Positions 49,556 to 61,125 are shown, numbered from the stretch's first letter. The stretch: DNA of 64,000 bases from Aulostomus chinensis (GCA_037954235.1 JBBMOA010000007.1:4013501-4077500), one strand, 5' to 3'. A program made the numbers and translations. Notes: generated from the letters alone by a model not told the origin.

Positions 49556-49730
49556 GGATCAGTGAGGCTTGTTTACAAATCCAAAACCTTTGTGTACTTA
49601 TAAAAAAAAAAAAAAAAACTGTTTGCAAATCGAAACGTTTTTTTGTGGCTCAGTAGATTTTGTTTGCAGATTTAAAATCTTTTCTTTGCTAATCCAGACT
49701 TGTTCTCTGTAAATTCCATAAATTCTATTT
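49556..49730. repeat. Degenerate tandem repeat around GTTTGCAAATC
   Basis: The motif TTGTTTACAAATCCAAAACC, then GTTTGCAAATCGAAACG, then TTTGCAGATTTAAAATC recurs at uneven spacing of about 40-65 bp, separated by A- or T-rich linkers and GGATCAGTGAGG / GGCTCAGTAG. It looks like an old, decayed tandem array. Confidence 0.5.
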
Positions 49731-50287
49731 TCAAAAAGTTTTCTTTCCCAATCAAAGCATCTTACTTGCTGTTGAGTTGAGATGTTGCACTGAAAGGTGA
49801 ATGACATGTTTCAGCACAGTTGAAACTGACAAAAGTCACTTGTCTCATCCATGAGACTCAAAAGATCATTAGCAAGAAAATGCTTTGGACTCATCAAACA
49901 ACCTTTTTTTTCAATCCTTTTTTAATCCCTTGCAGGAAATTGTTGGAAACTGTTATTAAACACACAAATGCATGCACACACACACACGTGCACACACACG
50001 CACACAACCACCCACACTCTCTCTCTCTTTCAGGTCCTTCCTGAGGGTCCTCTCACGTCAACTTTGTGCGCCACTCTGAGGCCACAGCAATTAGCCCAGC
50101 AGGGCTTCATTAGAAGTCATTATTTAGATAGAGTGTCCATTGACCTACCTCAGTATGCATATGACCACCTCACTGCAGGAAATGACTGTGTGTGTGAGTG
50201 TGTGTGTGCGTGTGTGTGTGTGTGTGTGAGCTTCATTAGTGGTGCAGTCGTCAAATCTTCTGATCATTGCTCTATGTAACTGAGTCT

Positions 50288-50371
50288 ATGATGATGATGA
50301 TGATGATGATAATGATCGTAATATTATTATTGGTAGTAGTAGTAGTTGTAGTTGTACAGTAGTAGTAGTAG
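50288..50371. repeat. (ATG)n and (TAG)n trinucleotide repeats
   Basis: An ATG run at 50288-50310 and an interrupted TAG run at 50333-50371. Confidence 0.9.
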
Positions 50372-51195
50372 AAGTAGTTGAAGTATTACACTGCAGATGT
50401 GGATATTAGATTATTATGTTATCATGATGAGAATAAATGAGACATTTTAAATTATAAATTTTAGTAAATCTGTTATTATATTGATCAGGTAATTAACTCT
50501 GTTTTACCACTAGTTTTGTGTGTGTGTGTGTGTGTGTGTGTGTATTTAGTGTACGGTATCCCAACAGTTCAATACATAACTCAAGGTTCATTTTAAATGA
50601 ACAGATTTGTTTTTAGTATGTGTTTTTGGTTCCACATGGAAATAAAACGATATTATGTTGTGTGCATCTGCTGAGTATGCAGCACACGTACGCACACACA
50701 GACACACATTCATCACTTCCATCCTCTATGAGGAAGAGCAGGGAAGAGTAGAGACACTAAGGACAATAATATGCAGGAGCAAGTATGTTTATTTAGGATA
50801 TTTATTAATTTAAGCTCTTTTTGAGCGCCGTGACCCTAAAAGCGGAATAGAAACCTAACCATTGGCTTCCCTGGTCAGGTGGTAGTCCTGCAGTTACAAA
50901 GAGAGCAGAATAATGGAGGTCTCAGTGCCCAAGGCAAAGTGTCACCTCTCCAGGTAAAACACATAATTATAGGATTCTGTTCTACAGATGGGTGAACTTT
51001 TAGTTAACAGTGTGGAAGTCTTCCTGTTCCTATTTCCTGACTGGTTTGGGTTGGTAGCTCAGAGTCAGTGTGACTTTTAGGTGACCCATTAACTCAGGGA
51101 TGCCAAGGGGCTTGACTGAAAGTCTAATCTTCCCACCATACTCCCTATAATGACAATGAGAAACGATGTGTGCTTTCACTCCACAGGGCCTTGTA

Positions 51196-51199
<4 letters not shown>

Positions 51200-51273
<74 letters not shown>

Positions 51274-51298
51274 ACAGAGAGAGAGAGAGAGAGAGAGA
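51200..51298. repeat. (GT)n then (GA)n compound microsatellite
   Basis: About 71 bp of GT, TTGAC, then about 22 bp of GA. Confidence 0.97.
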
Positions 51299-51913
51299 AC
51301 ATTTGACAAAATGGGTTTTATTGTAACGACTGAGTCAGAGTTTTATAGTTGGGCTCTATCATGGTCCCTCAGATCAGGTCTGATCAGGACACGGCAGCAA
51401 AGCCGTGAGAGAGTGGAGGAGGAACGCTTGAGGCCGAGCTCAGTTCAGTTCAACTCAATGAGGGAATAATGAGCTTAAACCTCACAGGGATCTGTATTTA
51501 TCACGCCGCCTCCTTGACATTGTGAAGTCAAGGACTGATGTGCATTAACCCTCAAAGAAATGAGTCACTGTAAAAACTGTGCTCACACTTAATGCATCTG
51601 TGCAGCAGTGGAGGGTCATTTCGTGTTCATTTCTCTGTGGGACCATATGACATAATGTCAACAGAGGCATCTGAGGAGTCAACGTGCTCATGATCAGCAA
51701 TTTTGCTGCCAGCTAATTAATGCATCTAAATCCTCATTTGCCTTCGTGGTGTGATTGTTTTTCTCTGCACTGAAACACACACAATATGGTACCTAACCAC
51801 AAACAGATGTGCAATGTGGCCCAAGACTCTCCCACCATCTCTAATATAGAGCACACACACCAGATGGGTACACATACACTTGCAGCCGGCCTCCTCACAC
51901 TCACACACACACA

Positions 51914-51954
<41 letters not shown>

Positions 51955-54080
51955 GTCTGGGTTACATGGGGGAAGTGGATGTTGATAGATGTCTGTTTGT
52001 CAGGTCTTCTCTCTCGTGTCGATCTAATGAGGCGAGAAGCTGTCTTGACGGTCACACCACTTCAGCTGGGTCAGAGACCTGTTCATGAATTACTAACCCA
52101 CATCCATAAGTAACTAGAGGGTGTCAGGTCAGAGCCTCCCAGAGAGCCTGAGACATTCGCTCTGTCACCATCAGGGAACCATGAGCAAGTTTGCATTTTG
52201 TTTGATGGAGGTTGTTTCTACACCTGATGTGTAAGGTTCCACAGGCCAAGAAACCTGCTAACACTCGCTAACGATGGCCATTTGTTTGCAATAGGAAAGG
52301 CTTCAAAGGAAAATGCCAACTTTGGGGGAAATATGGTTATTTTCTGTCATTTTTAGTGCCAGACAAGTAGATAGATACAAATCTCTCTTCTCTGTGTGTA
52401 TGACAGCTCTCCTGACATCCCCCAGATGGCTGACAGCTAGTTAGCTTAGCTCAAAACAACACAAGCAGTCGGGCACGTCTCAAGAGTCTCAATCCAAGAC
52501 TGTCTGTGCCTGCATTAATAGAAGTAGGCTTGAGCTTACCATTAGGAGATGCTGTTTTTTTATACAACTACCATGACTGCCTCAGCCCTCTGTCTCTCCT
52601 CTGTCTCCATTCAAATAGATGAGGCTCAGGGCCTTGGTTTGTCCAGAAGTAATCCTCCTCTTCCTCTGTTACAAAGTCAGCCATGATCCAGGTATGTATC
52701 TGACTTTAAAAATAACAACATCTCATCATTTCCAACAGTTTTCTTACAAAAAAAAAAATTCAATCACCCTGATGATGTCCACAAGCTGAACCACATCAGT
52801 CAGATCATAAAGTTGTTTGATATGCTGCAAATGTTGCCGGAAGACAGTGTAGATGTGTATTTGGTGACTTGTGTTGCTGGTCAGCATTCAGTCCTGGGAC
52901 AAACTACACGGCAGCAGACACAGGAATGTAGTGATCAGCATTGATGTGAACACAAAACCTGGGGGAACTCTGTTATTTGGGGCCCACATGCAGTGCAATG
53001 TTACACTACAGTTCATGCGCCTTCCTCTTTGCTCGAACCACAATCTTGTGGGAGAATTAACCACCAAAACACCCGGATTGGCCTCCAAGCTACTTTCCAC
53101 TATGAAGTTTCTTTCCCATGTTTACCAGCATGTTCATTATGCTGATGTGACACACGAGAAGAAAACAAAACAAAACAAAGGCAACGTGTCTACTAGAAAA
53201 GTAAAAAGAGGTGAAAAAACTGCTTCTTAGGTAAAAAAAGGGGTGAAACAGCTTTTTTTAGTTTGACCAAACAAGCATGTAGGTGTGTCATGAGAGGTAC
53301 ACATGAGAGACAGAGCGAATGGTTGAAAGTCAAAGTTCTTAGAGAACAAATTCTATCACAAATCACCACCTTACCCCGCTTGCTAAACACTCTGTTACAT
53401 TTGTCTCACAATTGTGCAACAGTGCAACAACAAAAGAACATTTCATCCACACTGCTATGGAGCTTTTTATCTAGGTTTGATATTTTGTGAAGCCCTTGCT
53501 TACACATTTTAATCTGGCTACTTCTGCTCAGGGTTGATGAGTGAGGGAGAGAGACTGAGTTGTCCTGCCCTATCAAGGATAAAACAAAGGGGTGGAGGCT
53601 GCAATGCGTTGCAATCAAGCACCTGAAACACAACAAAACAGCACTGAGAAGAGGTCTAATGAGGGCACAAAGCTAATATAAAACTATCGACTGTAGTAGA
53701 TGAAGCCAGCGTGCTAAGCTGGCCAACACTTCCACACACTCATATGAGACGCTGCTCCTCGCCATCACCCTACATCACATATCTCTTACCATCATCAGGC
53801 AAAACAACAAAAACAGCTTACTCTCACAAAAGGTAATTACAGAACTCATCTTTGCTTCAGGGAGATGTTTTCATATTCAGAGGCATGTTTCTTTCTTTCT
53901 GTTTTTTTGAATTTCTGTTCAAGCAATCCAATTACCTCAACCCTCCTCTCACCTGCCTGACTTAATTTGACTTGCTAATTGAACACAACGGTTATCAGGG
54001 GTTTCATTAATAACATTTGAGCTTGAAAATAAGCAGAACACATTTCTGTGCGTTTTAGGATATGGTAATACAATTAGCTG

Positions 54081-54082
<2 letters not shown>

Positions 54083-54133
<51 letters not shown>

Positions 54134-54143
54134 CGCGCGCGCA
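54083..54143. repeat. (GT)n ending in (GC)n
   Basis: GT repeats followed by GAGCGCGCGCGC. Confidence 0.95.
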
Positions 54144-55824
54144 TGTGTTTGTGGTTAGGGTTTGTAGGGTTTGCTACACCCAATTTGTCTTGCTGCAGAG
54201 CTGCCTGAGTGTTGCAGATAAGGCTGAGTGGCAGACTCATCATGCACTGCAGTGCACCACTCAGTGATTACGCTACTGTGAAAAGATGTTGGGTCAAACT
54301 CAGAAACAACTGCAGCACACATATGCAAGTCACCTTTCTCAAAGATAAAGCCCAAGAGAAACAAGAAAACGCACAGCAAGTTAAGGTCGGAAACTATGGG
54401 AGAGACGCCCATAAATTTTTCTTTTCAAGTGCTACAATAACACAATAATCACAAACAAAAATAGGCAGCGGAGCTGGAAAAAACACTGCTCAAGTTGAAG
54501 AGAAAAAGTACCTGTGGCCTTCAAAAACAACCACTAACTTTTGTTAAAAAAAAAAATCCCTGAGCAGGAAAAGGTGATCTCATTTATCTAAAGATACCCA
54601 GAATCCAATAAGTGGCTCGATAACTAATTTTCAGTTCTTAAGACGGGTGAAGAGCTCAAGTTATACACCACTGCTGGCTGCTGAAGAGCAGCCACAGGCA
54701 TCACTTATGAGGCAGCGCCTTGCTGGAGGATACCACAGTTGTTCTTCTATGTGTACAGCTGGATAGAAGTTAGTTTTGTGACACAAACATTTAATTAGCC
54801 ACTGACTAAACCCGGATTAGTGATATCTGGACTGTCTAACCTCACCTCACAAGGTTATCAAGGCTAAAAGGGCATTTCCAGACCTCCGCCAAGCCTCTTG
54901 GATTGATTTTTTTCCTGATCTATATCTCCTCCACATCAGTAGATTCTATTTCTCCAAATATGACAGATTTGATTATTTTTTTAAACGGTCCAGTTAATTT
55001 TCCCTGAGTAATTAATTAAAATGTAAAAAAAAAAAAAAAAAAGCCTTCAGCACATGCTCCCCCTCTTCTTCTGGGTTTCAGGAAAATTTGCCAGGCAGTT
55101 TTTGGTGTAATAACCTTGCTAGAAAGGCAATGGAGACCCAATGTCCTTGGCAGGGGTAAAAAAAGTGAAATTGTTTCTCCACTTGACTGAGAATGTTTTT
55201 TAAGATAAACGGAGGGTCAACACCAACTATCACCATCTCTTCCTTGGTTTGTCTGGAAAGCTTGTGTACGGGTCCCCACAAATGGAAAGTTAGGTGATTC
55301 AGGCAAGAACCAGACTGTTGGCAGAACATCGAAGAAGAACAAGAAGAAAGTCTAGAATGTAAACTGCATCCACAGGGTACATAAACATTAACATTTATTT
55401 ATTCATGGTCAAGTTTGGCTGTATCCTTTGAAACCAGTAGAGGGGGATGTTTGTCAGCTCTTTATTGGATCCATGATGAAAGAAAGCTTATGAAATTAAA
55501 ACGATTATTAAACTCATTTACTGCTCAAACTTCATCATCATCAATAACAATAGATTCCAGTGTGTTTGTAATCCAAGGTTTAGAATTTGTTATTGCAGCC
55601 TAATGGAGAGTGATGTGTATTTATATATTGTGTTGTAGTTTAGTTTAGTTCATTTATATTTATATAGCACTTTTCATACAGAAATTGCAACACAAAGTGC
55701 TTCACAGAAATAAAGAAAAACAGGCAACATTAAATACAATATAAAACAATACAATGAATGATAAGAACCCGGCCTTCCCAACCCACATGACCACATACAT
55801 GCATGCATCCCCCACACACACAAA

Positions 55825-55855
<31 letters not shown>

Positions 55856-56227
55856 GCATACACACAACCACACACTGACTATAAGTAGGAACATGGCAGG
55901 GCACTGAAAATCCGAGTGAGGAAAGACCACCTATGGGAGCCATCCTCACCGGGAGGTGCCACAGCCCACAACCACAGGGAGTGCCGCCACCGAGACCCCC
56001 CGACCCAGACAGACCGGGTACACTCCACATATAATGCAGAGCCCCCCAGCTCTCCAGGCCTGGACGATCCCAAGGACGACGCCCCCGCGGGCGGACCAGA
56101 CACGCCTCCCAGTGTGGAGGGCCCCCACGAGGAAACACTGGAGCGAAAAACTAAAAGACTAAAAGACTAAAAGAAGGTTGAATAGGAAAGAACAGAAATT
56201 ACAATAATATTAAAGTATCAGAATGAC

Positions 56228-56275
<48 letters not shown>

Positions 56276-56771
56276 ACATACAAATATATATACATATAAT
56301 ATAAAATCTAAAAGTTTAAGAGCTAATGAAAAAGTAGAATAAAATAATTAAAAGTTAAAAGTAACAATAAAATACAGTGATAGAATTAAAGGATTAGAGA
56401 GACTAAAGCAGTTAAAAGCGAAGCTAAAAAGGTGAGTCTTGAGCCTCCTTTTAAAAACATCAACAGTCTCTGCGGTCCTGATGTTCTCTGAAAGGCTGTT
56501 CCATAACTTTGGACCATAATGGCTGAAAGCAGCCTCCTCGTGGGTTTTAGTTCTGACTCTTGGAACGACTAAACGGCCGATGCCAGAGGACCTCAGGGTC
56601 CATGAAGGTTGATATGATAAAAGCAGTTCAGATAAATGAGGTGGGCCAAGACCATTAAGACACTTAAAAACTACTAAAAGAACCTCAAAATCTATCCTGA
56701 AACGCACAGGGAGTCAATGCAGCGATTTTAAAACCGGTGTAATGTGCTCCCGCCCTCTGGTCCTCGTCAGC

Positions 56772-56886
56772 ACACGTGCTGCAGAATTCTGGAGTAATTG
56801 TAGATTATAGATGGTTGTTTTGGGAAGACCAGAGAGCAGGGCACTACAATAATCTAAACGACTGGAAATAAAAGCATGCATCAGCA
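56772..56886 (-). repeat. 115-bp inverted repeat, arm in native L2 position
   Basis: This is the L2 segment encoding LMHAFISSRLDYCSALLSGL and what follows, in its normal place. It is identical, reversed, to 57667-57781. Confidence 0.92.
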
Positions 56887-57666
56887 CCTCCGTGTTGGCC
56901 TGAGAGAGGAACGGGCGACTCTGGCTATATTCTTAAGATGATAAAAACCTATCTTAGTTATATTCTTGACATGTGGAATGAAATTCAGCTCAGAGTCAAA
57001 AAAGACGCCCAGGTTCTTTACAGATTGTGAAGGTTTAAAATCTTGTAGTTTTGGTAAAAGTTTCTCTCTCTTGCCTTCAGGGCCAATGATTAAAACTTCA
57101 GTTTTGTCCTGGTTGAGCTGTAGGAAGTTCTCCGCCATCCATGACTTGATATCTAAAATACAGTTAAAAAGGGTATCAATAGGCCCTGTGTCATCAGGAG
57201 ACACGGCGATGTACAGCTGCGTATCATCAGCGTAACTGTGGAAGCTGATGCCGTGACTCCTGATGACGTCCCCAAGGGGAAGCATGTATAGATTAAAAAG
57301 TATTGGACCTAAAATTGACCCTTGGGGCACCCCACACTTAATTTCATGTGTTCTGGAGGAACAGGTATCCATACTTGCAAAGAAAGATTGATCTGAGAGA
57401 TAAGAACTGAACCAGTTAAAAACAGTGCCAGAGAGGCCCACCAGGTGTCTGAGTCTGTTTAATAGGATCTGGTGATCTACTGTATCGAAGGCAGCGCTCA
57501 GATCCAGTCGTACCAGGACTGTGAGTTTTTGTTTATCAGCGTTACACCTGATATCATTTAAAATCTTTAAAAGAGCTGTTTCTGTACTGTGGTTCGTCCT
57601 AAAACCAGACTGATATTTCTCTAGAATATCATTACTATTTAAAAAAATAATTTACTAATAATTTAC

Positions 57667-57781
57667 TGCTGATGCATGCTTTTATTTCCAGTCGTTTAGA
57701 TTATTGTAGTGCCCTGCTCTCTGGTCTTCCCAAAACAACCATCTATAATCTACAATTACTCCAGAATTCTGCAGCACGTGT
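57667..57781 (+). repeat. 115-bp inverted repeat, displaced arm
   Basis: An exact reverse-complement copy of 56772-56886 by eye, placed 780 bp away between the L2 parts encoding ILEKLVY and DILEKYQSGFR. With about 35 bp of AT-rich filler, it replaces a stretch of the RT region. Confidence 0.92.
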
Positions 57782-57939
57782 AAACCAGTTTTTCTAAAAT
57801 TTTACTTAAAAATGGTAATTTGGATACAGGTCGGTAGTTATTAAAAGCATCAGGATCCAAGTTGCTCTCCTTCAGAAGGGGCTTCACCACCGCCATTTTA
57901 AAGGCAGTGGGGAAGACACCCGTAGCCGGTTGATGATGT

Positions 57940-57999
57940 TTATCTGGAGCCTGCAGTCATGAAAGCTAGTTTTCATGATGGTTGCCCATACCAAACATT
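57940..57999. repeat. 60-bp target-site duplication, left copy
   Basis: TTATCTGGAGCCTGCAGTCA and the following 40 bases recur at 60899-60958 with one difference (GTTGCCCATA against GTTGCACATA). It belongs to the interrupted L2. Confidence 0.92.
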
Positions 58000-58008
58000 T
58001 CAACAACA

Positions 58009-59651
58009 AGCCTCAAGCAACAGCATAAGGTGGCTAGCGAAGACGAAAAGCGACCGCTTGTCGAGCTTCGCAACATCTTGAGGAAGAAGCTCATGACGCT
58101 GCACAGAGCAGAGTGGCATCAAAGGCGGGGAATCGAAAGAGCAAGAAAGCGTGCCGCTTTCATCTCCAACCCTTTCAATTTCTCCAAGAAGCTCCTGGGG
58201 GACAAGCGCAGTGGCAGCCTAGTCTGCTCAGCTGAGGAGGTAAAATCCTTTCTGCACAACACCCTGAGCGACCCGGAGAGAGAACTGGAGCTGCAGCCAC
58301 AGAGGGCCCTCATAATCCCACAACCACCATCAGTGGAGTTTGCTCTGAGGGAGCCCACCTGGACCGAGGTTCAGGAGGTGGTGAAAGGAGCCAGAACTGC
58401 TTCAGCCCTAGGCCCTAGTGGTGTCCCATACACTGTCTACAAGCGCTGCCCGCAACTCCTTCGTTACCTGTGGAAGATCCTGAGGGTTATCTGGCGCAGG
58501 GGGAAAGTTGCAAACCAATGGAGGTGCGCTGAGGGTGTGTGGATCCCTAAGGAAGAGGACTCCAAGAACATAAGTCCGTTTTGAACCATCTCACTGCTAA
58601 GCGTCGAAGGCAAGATTTTCTTTAGCCTCCTGTCATGACGACTAACAGAGTTCCTTCTGAAGAACAGCTACATTGACATCTCTGTTCAAAAGGGTGGAAT
58701 CCCTGGAGTGCCGGGCTGCTTTGAACACACTGGTGTGGTAACACAACTCCTCAGGGAGGCACGTGAAGGGAAGGGGGACCTCACTGTGCTATGGCTCGAT
58801 CTTGCCAATGCATATGGCTCTATCCCACACAAGCTTGATGAGCTTGCCCTCCATCGACATCATGTTCCCAGCAAAGTCTCAGACCTTATCCTGGATTACT
58901 ACAATAACTGCAGTCACCGCTGGATCAGTTACATCAGATTGACATCGGCTTGAGAAAGGCATTATAACCGGCTGCACCATCTCAGTCATCCTTTTCGCCC
59001 TCGCCATGAACATGATTGTCAAGTCAGCTGAGGTAGAGTGCAAGGGCCCCTTGACAACATCAGGAGTACGCCAGCCCCCAATAAGAGCCTTCATGGATGA
59101 CCTTACTGTCACCACTACATCCGTACCAGGCAGCAGGTGGATTCTCCAAGGCCTAGAGAAGCTCATCATCTGGGGCAAGGATGAGCTTTAAGCCAGCAAA
59201 ATCAAGGTCTCTAGTGCTCAAGAGAGGGAAAGTAGTGGACAGATTCCGCTTCTCACTGGCTGGAGCCACCATCCCTTCCATCACAGAGAAACCAGTTAAG
59301 AGCCTCGGGAAGTTCTTTGATTGCAGCCTCAAAGACTCTGCCTCCATCCAGAGAACCAGCAAAGATCTAGAGGACTGGCTAATGCGGGTTGACAAAACTG
59401 GTCTGCCAGGGAGGTTCAAGGCCTGGATTTACCAGCATTCCATCCTGCCCCGGATCCTGTGGCCTCTGCTCGTGTACACTGTACCTTTAACAACAGTCGA
59501 GGGCATGGAGAGAAAGATCAGCAGCTACCTGCGGAGATGGCTTGGTCTACCACGCAGCCTAAGCAGCTCTGCTCTGTATGGCACCAGCAACATCCTGCAG
59601 CTCCCAATCAGCGGCCTCACTGAAGAGTTCATGGTGTCCAGAACATGGTAA
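58009..59651 (+). pseudogene. Reverse transcriptase of the RLE-type LINE, broken
   Basis: Three frames together cover the RT. The first runs to TGA at 58582 (after NISPF) and, after a second TGA at 58635, to 58951. The second frame (about 58955-59190) carries GCTISVILFALAMN and AFMDDLTVTT. The third (59181-59651) carries KSRSLVLKRGKVVD, PGRFKAWIYQHSILPRILWP and LRRWLGLPRSLSSSALYGTS, ending at TAA 59649. Both early TGA codons fit CGA-to-TGA transitions. Confidence 0.85.
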
Positions 59652-59654
59652 GCA

Positions 59655-60773
59655 TTGCAATACAGAGAATCCAGAGATCTAAAGGTGGCATCAGCTGGTA
59701 TCCAGGTGCGAACAGGCAGGAAATGGAGTGCAGGCAAAGCCCTGTATGTGGCGGAGTCTCGGCTGAGGCAGAAATCATTGGTGGGGTCCATAGCAACAGG
59801 GCGTGCAGGCATTGGGTATTTTCCATCAACCAGAGTTGACCAGGCCCAGGGCAAGGAGCGCCAACATCTGATCCAGGAGGAAGTGCGGGCAGGCATGGAG
59901 GAAGGACGAGCTAGCAGGATGGTGGGAATGGGGCAGCAAGGAGCATGGACTAAATGGGAAAATGTTCTGCAACGGAAAATCACCTGGTCAAACATCTGGA
60001 AAGCAGACTTCCAACACATCAGGTTCTTAGTCCAGGCTGTTTATGATGTCCTTCCAAGCCCAGCAAACCTCCACGTCTGGGGTAAAACAGAGACACCATC
60101 CTGTCCCCACTGCCCAGGAAGAGGCTCCCTGGAACACCTCCTCAGCAGCTGCCCAAAAGCCCTTGGAGACGGGCGCTATCGCTGGCGCCACGACCAGGTG
60201 CTTAGGGCAGTGGCTGACAGCATCGCCACCGCCATCAATACCAGCAAAAGCCACCACAGTCCTAAGACCATTATGTTCCACAGAGCTAGAGAGAAGGCCA
60301 ACATACCACCACAGGCAAAGGCCGGCCTCCTCACCTCCGCCAATGACTGGCAACTGGAAGTGGACCTGGGCAGACAGCTGAAGTTTCCTCCCAGGATTAC
60401 ATCGACTAGGCTTCGCCCAGACATGATCATTGTCTCGAATTCCACCAAGCAGCTGATCATTCTGGAACTCACTGTGCCATGGGAGGAACGCATGGACGAG
60501 GCCAACGAGAGAAAACGTGCCAAGTACCAGGAGCTGGTGGAAGAGTGCAGGAGGCAGGGCTGGAAGACGATCTGTGAGCCTCTGGAGGTGGGCTGCCGGG
60601 GATTCGCAGGCCGTTCACTCTGCAGAACATTTACGCGGCTAGGCCTCGTCGGGGAGGCCAAACGGAAGGCCATCAGATCCGCAACTGAAGCCGCAGACAA
60701 AGCCACAAGATGGCTTTGGATTAAGAGGGCAGAACCGTGGGCAAACGCTGCTGGGACACAGGCCGGGGATTGA
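59655..60773 (+). CDS. C-terminal region of the RLE-type LINE: knuckle and endonuclease, open
   Basis: A 372-residue frame without stops is the intact end of the element's single ORF; it has no genuine start of its own. A CPHCPGRGSLEHLLSSC knuckle lies near residues 150-166. The PD-(D/E)XK core is RPDMIIVS (Asp256), then LIILELTVPWEE (Glu271) and an RKRAKYQEL helix. In R2-like LINEs this domain nicks the target DNA to prime reverse transcription. Because the RT upstream is broken, no functional protein is expected. Confidence 0.85.
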   Translation: MQYRESRDLKVASAGIQVRTGRKWSAGKALYVAESRLRQKSLVGSIATGRAGIGYFPSTRVDQAQGKERQHLIQEEVRAGMEEGRASRMVGMGQQGAWTKWENVLQRKITWSNIWKADFQHIRFLVQAVYDVLPSPANLHVWGKTETPSCPHCPGRGSLEHLLSSCPKALGDGRYRWRHDQVLRAVADSIATAINTSKSHHSPKTIMFHRAREKANIPPQAKAGLLTSANDWQLEVDLGRQLKFPPRITSTRLRPDMIIVSNSTKQLIILELTVPWEERMDEANERKRAKYQELVEECRRQGWKTICEPLEVGCRGFAGRSLCRTFTRLGLVGEAKRKAIRSATEAADKATRWLWIKRAEPWANAAGTQAGD

Positions 60774-60898
60774 TCACCCCGGTCGGGTCGCCTGGGCTGA
60801 GGGGGTCTGATGTTGAAAGACCCGAAACCCCCAATGATCCCAGGATACAACATTACTGATGATGTGTCCCAGCGCATCCGCAAGGTGTATCTTTGAAC

Positions 60899-60958
60899 TT
60901 ATCTGGAGCCTGCAGTCATGAAAGCTAGTTTTCATGATGGTTGCACATACCAAACATT
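60899..60958. repeat. 60-bp target-site duplication, right copy
   Basis: It matches 57940-57999 at 59 of 60 positions and directly follows the LINE 3' end (CGCAAGGTGTATCTTTGAAC). Confidence 0.92.
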
Positions 60959-61125
60959 CTGCAGAGGAGGAAAATCAAGAAATGCTTTCCCTGCTGGCTT
61001 CATGGCTGCACTGGGAGGGAACATTTTAAAATTATTTTGAAGTTTCTGCAACACTTTTGACTTCCCCTCAGACAAAGCTCAAAATAAGGCGCCACTCTCG
61101 TGTAGTTTCACTAAGTTCTTAGATG

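Larger units (their letters stand above)
43521..55634. other. Non-coding stretch with many microsatellites
   Basis: About 12 kb without a recognisable exon or transposon. Simple tracts are: (CA)n 44507-44579, T-run 44992-45013, (GT)n with CG 46941-47000, G-run about 47262-47280, (CA)n 48420-48457, (ATG)n and (TAG)n 50288-50371, (GT)n 50517-50543, (GT)n and (GA)n 51200-51298, (CA)n 51900-51952, (GT)n 54083-54131, A-run 55025-55041. Open frames here, including 52871-53230, show no domain I recognise. Confidence 0.55.
55638..57939 (-). mobile_element. L2-type LINE, 3' half, decayed and rearranged
   Basis: On the minus strand the order is GVFPTAFKMAVVKPLL and NNYRPVSKLPFLSKILEK (57930-57790), a 115-bp inverted insertion, YQSGFRTNHSTETALLKIL and LDLSAAFDTVDHQILL (57620-57480), CGVPQGSILGP, FHSYADDTQLYI with the catalytic Asp pair, then the C-terminal region to about 56348. 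A (TA)n tract (56231-56271), a GC-rich UTR part and the tail follow. The tail AAGCACTTTGTGTTGCAATT and AAAAGTGCTATATAAATA ends in TAAAC repeats, the usual end of fish L2 elements. Damage includes one frameshift near 56930 and a TGG-to-TGA stop near 56718. The 5' part continues, if at all, beyond the nested insertion at 60899. Confidence 0.88.
58000..60898 (+). mobile_element. LINE with restriction-like endonuclease (R2/NeSL/HERO-type), nested in the L2
   Basis: The plus strand encodes an RT with ASALGPSGVPYTVYKR, FEHTGVVTQLLREA, WLDLANAYGSIPHKL (first catalytic Asp) and FMDDLTVT (catalytic Asp pair), then a CPHC...H...C knuckle and a PD-(D/E)XK endonuclease after the RT. This arrangement is specific to the early-branching, restriction-like-endonuclease LINEs. 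Stops at 58582, 58635, 58951, 59189 and 59649 and frameshifts near 58940 and 59170 inactivate it. The N-terminal zinc-finger part is absent, so the copy is 5'-truncated. A 60-bp direct repeat flanks it. I cannot decide the clade from memory. Confidence 0.9.

Noticed and set aside
52871..53230. 119-codon open frame on the plus strand
   Set aside because: It reads somewhat like protein but I see no known motif, and its end is lysine-rich from an A-rich tract. It is probably chance.
55674..56170. GC-rich open frames on both strands
   Set aside because: They lie in the L2 3' UTR, after the LINE's coding part, and have no domain.
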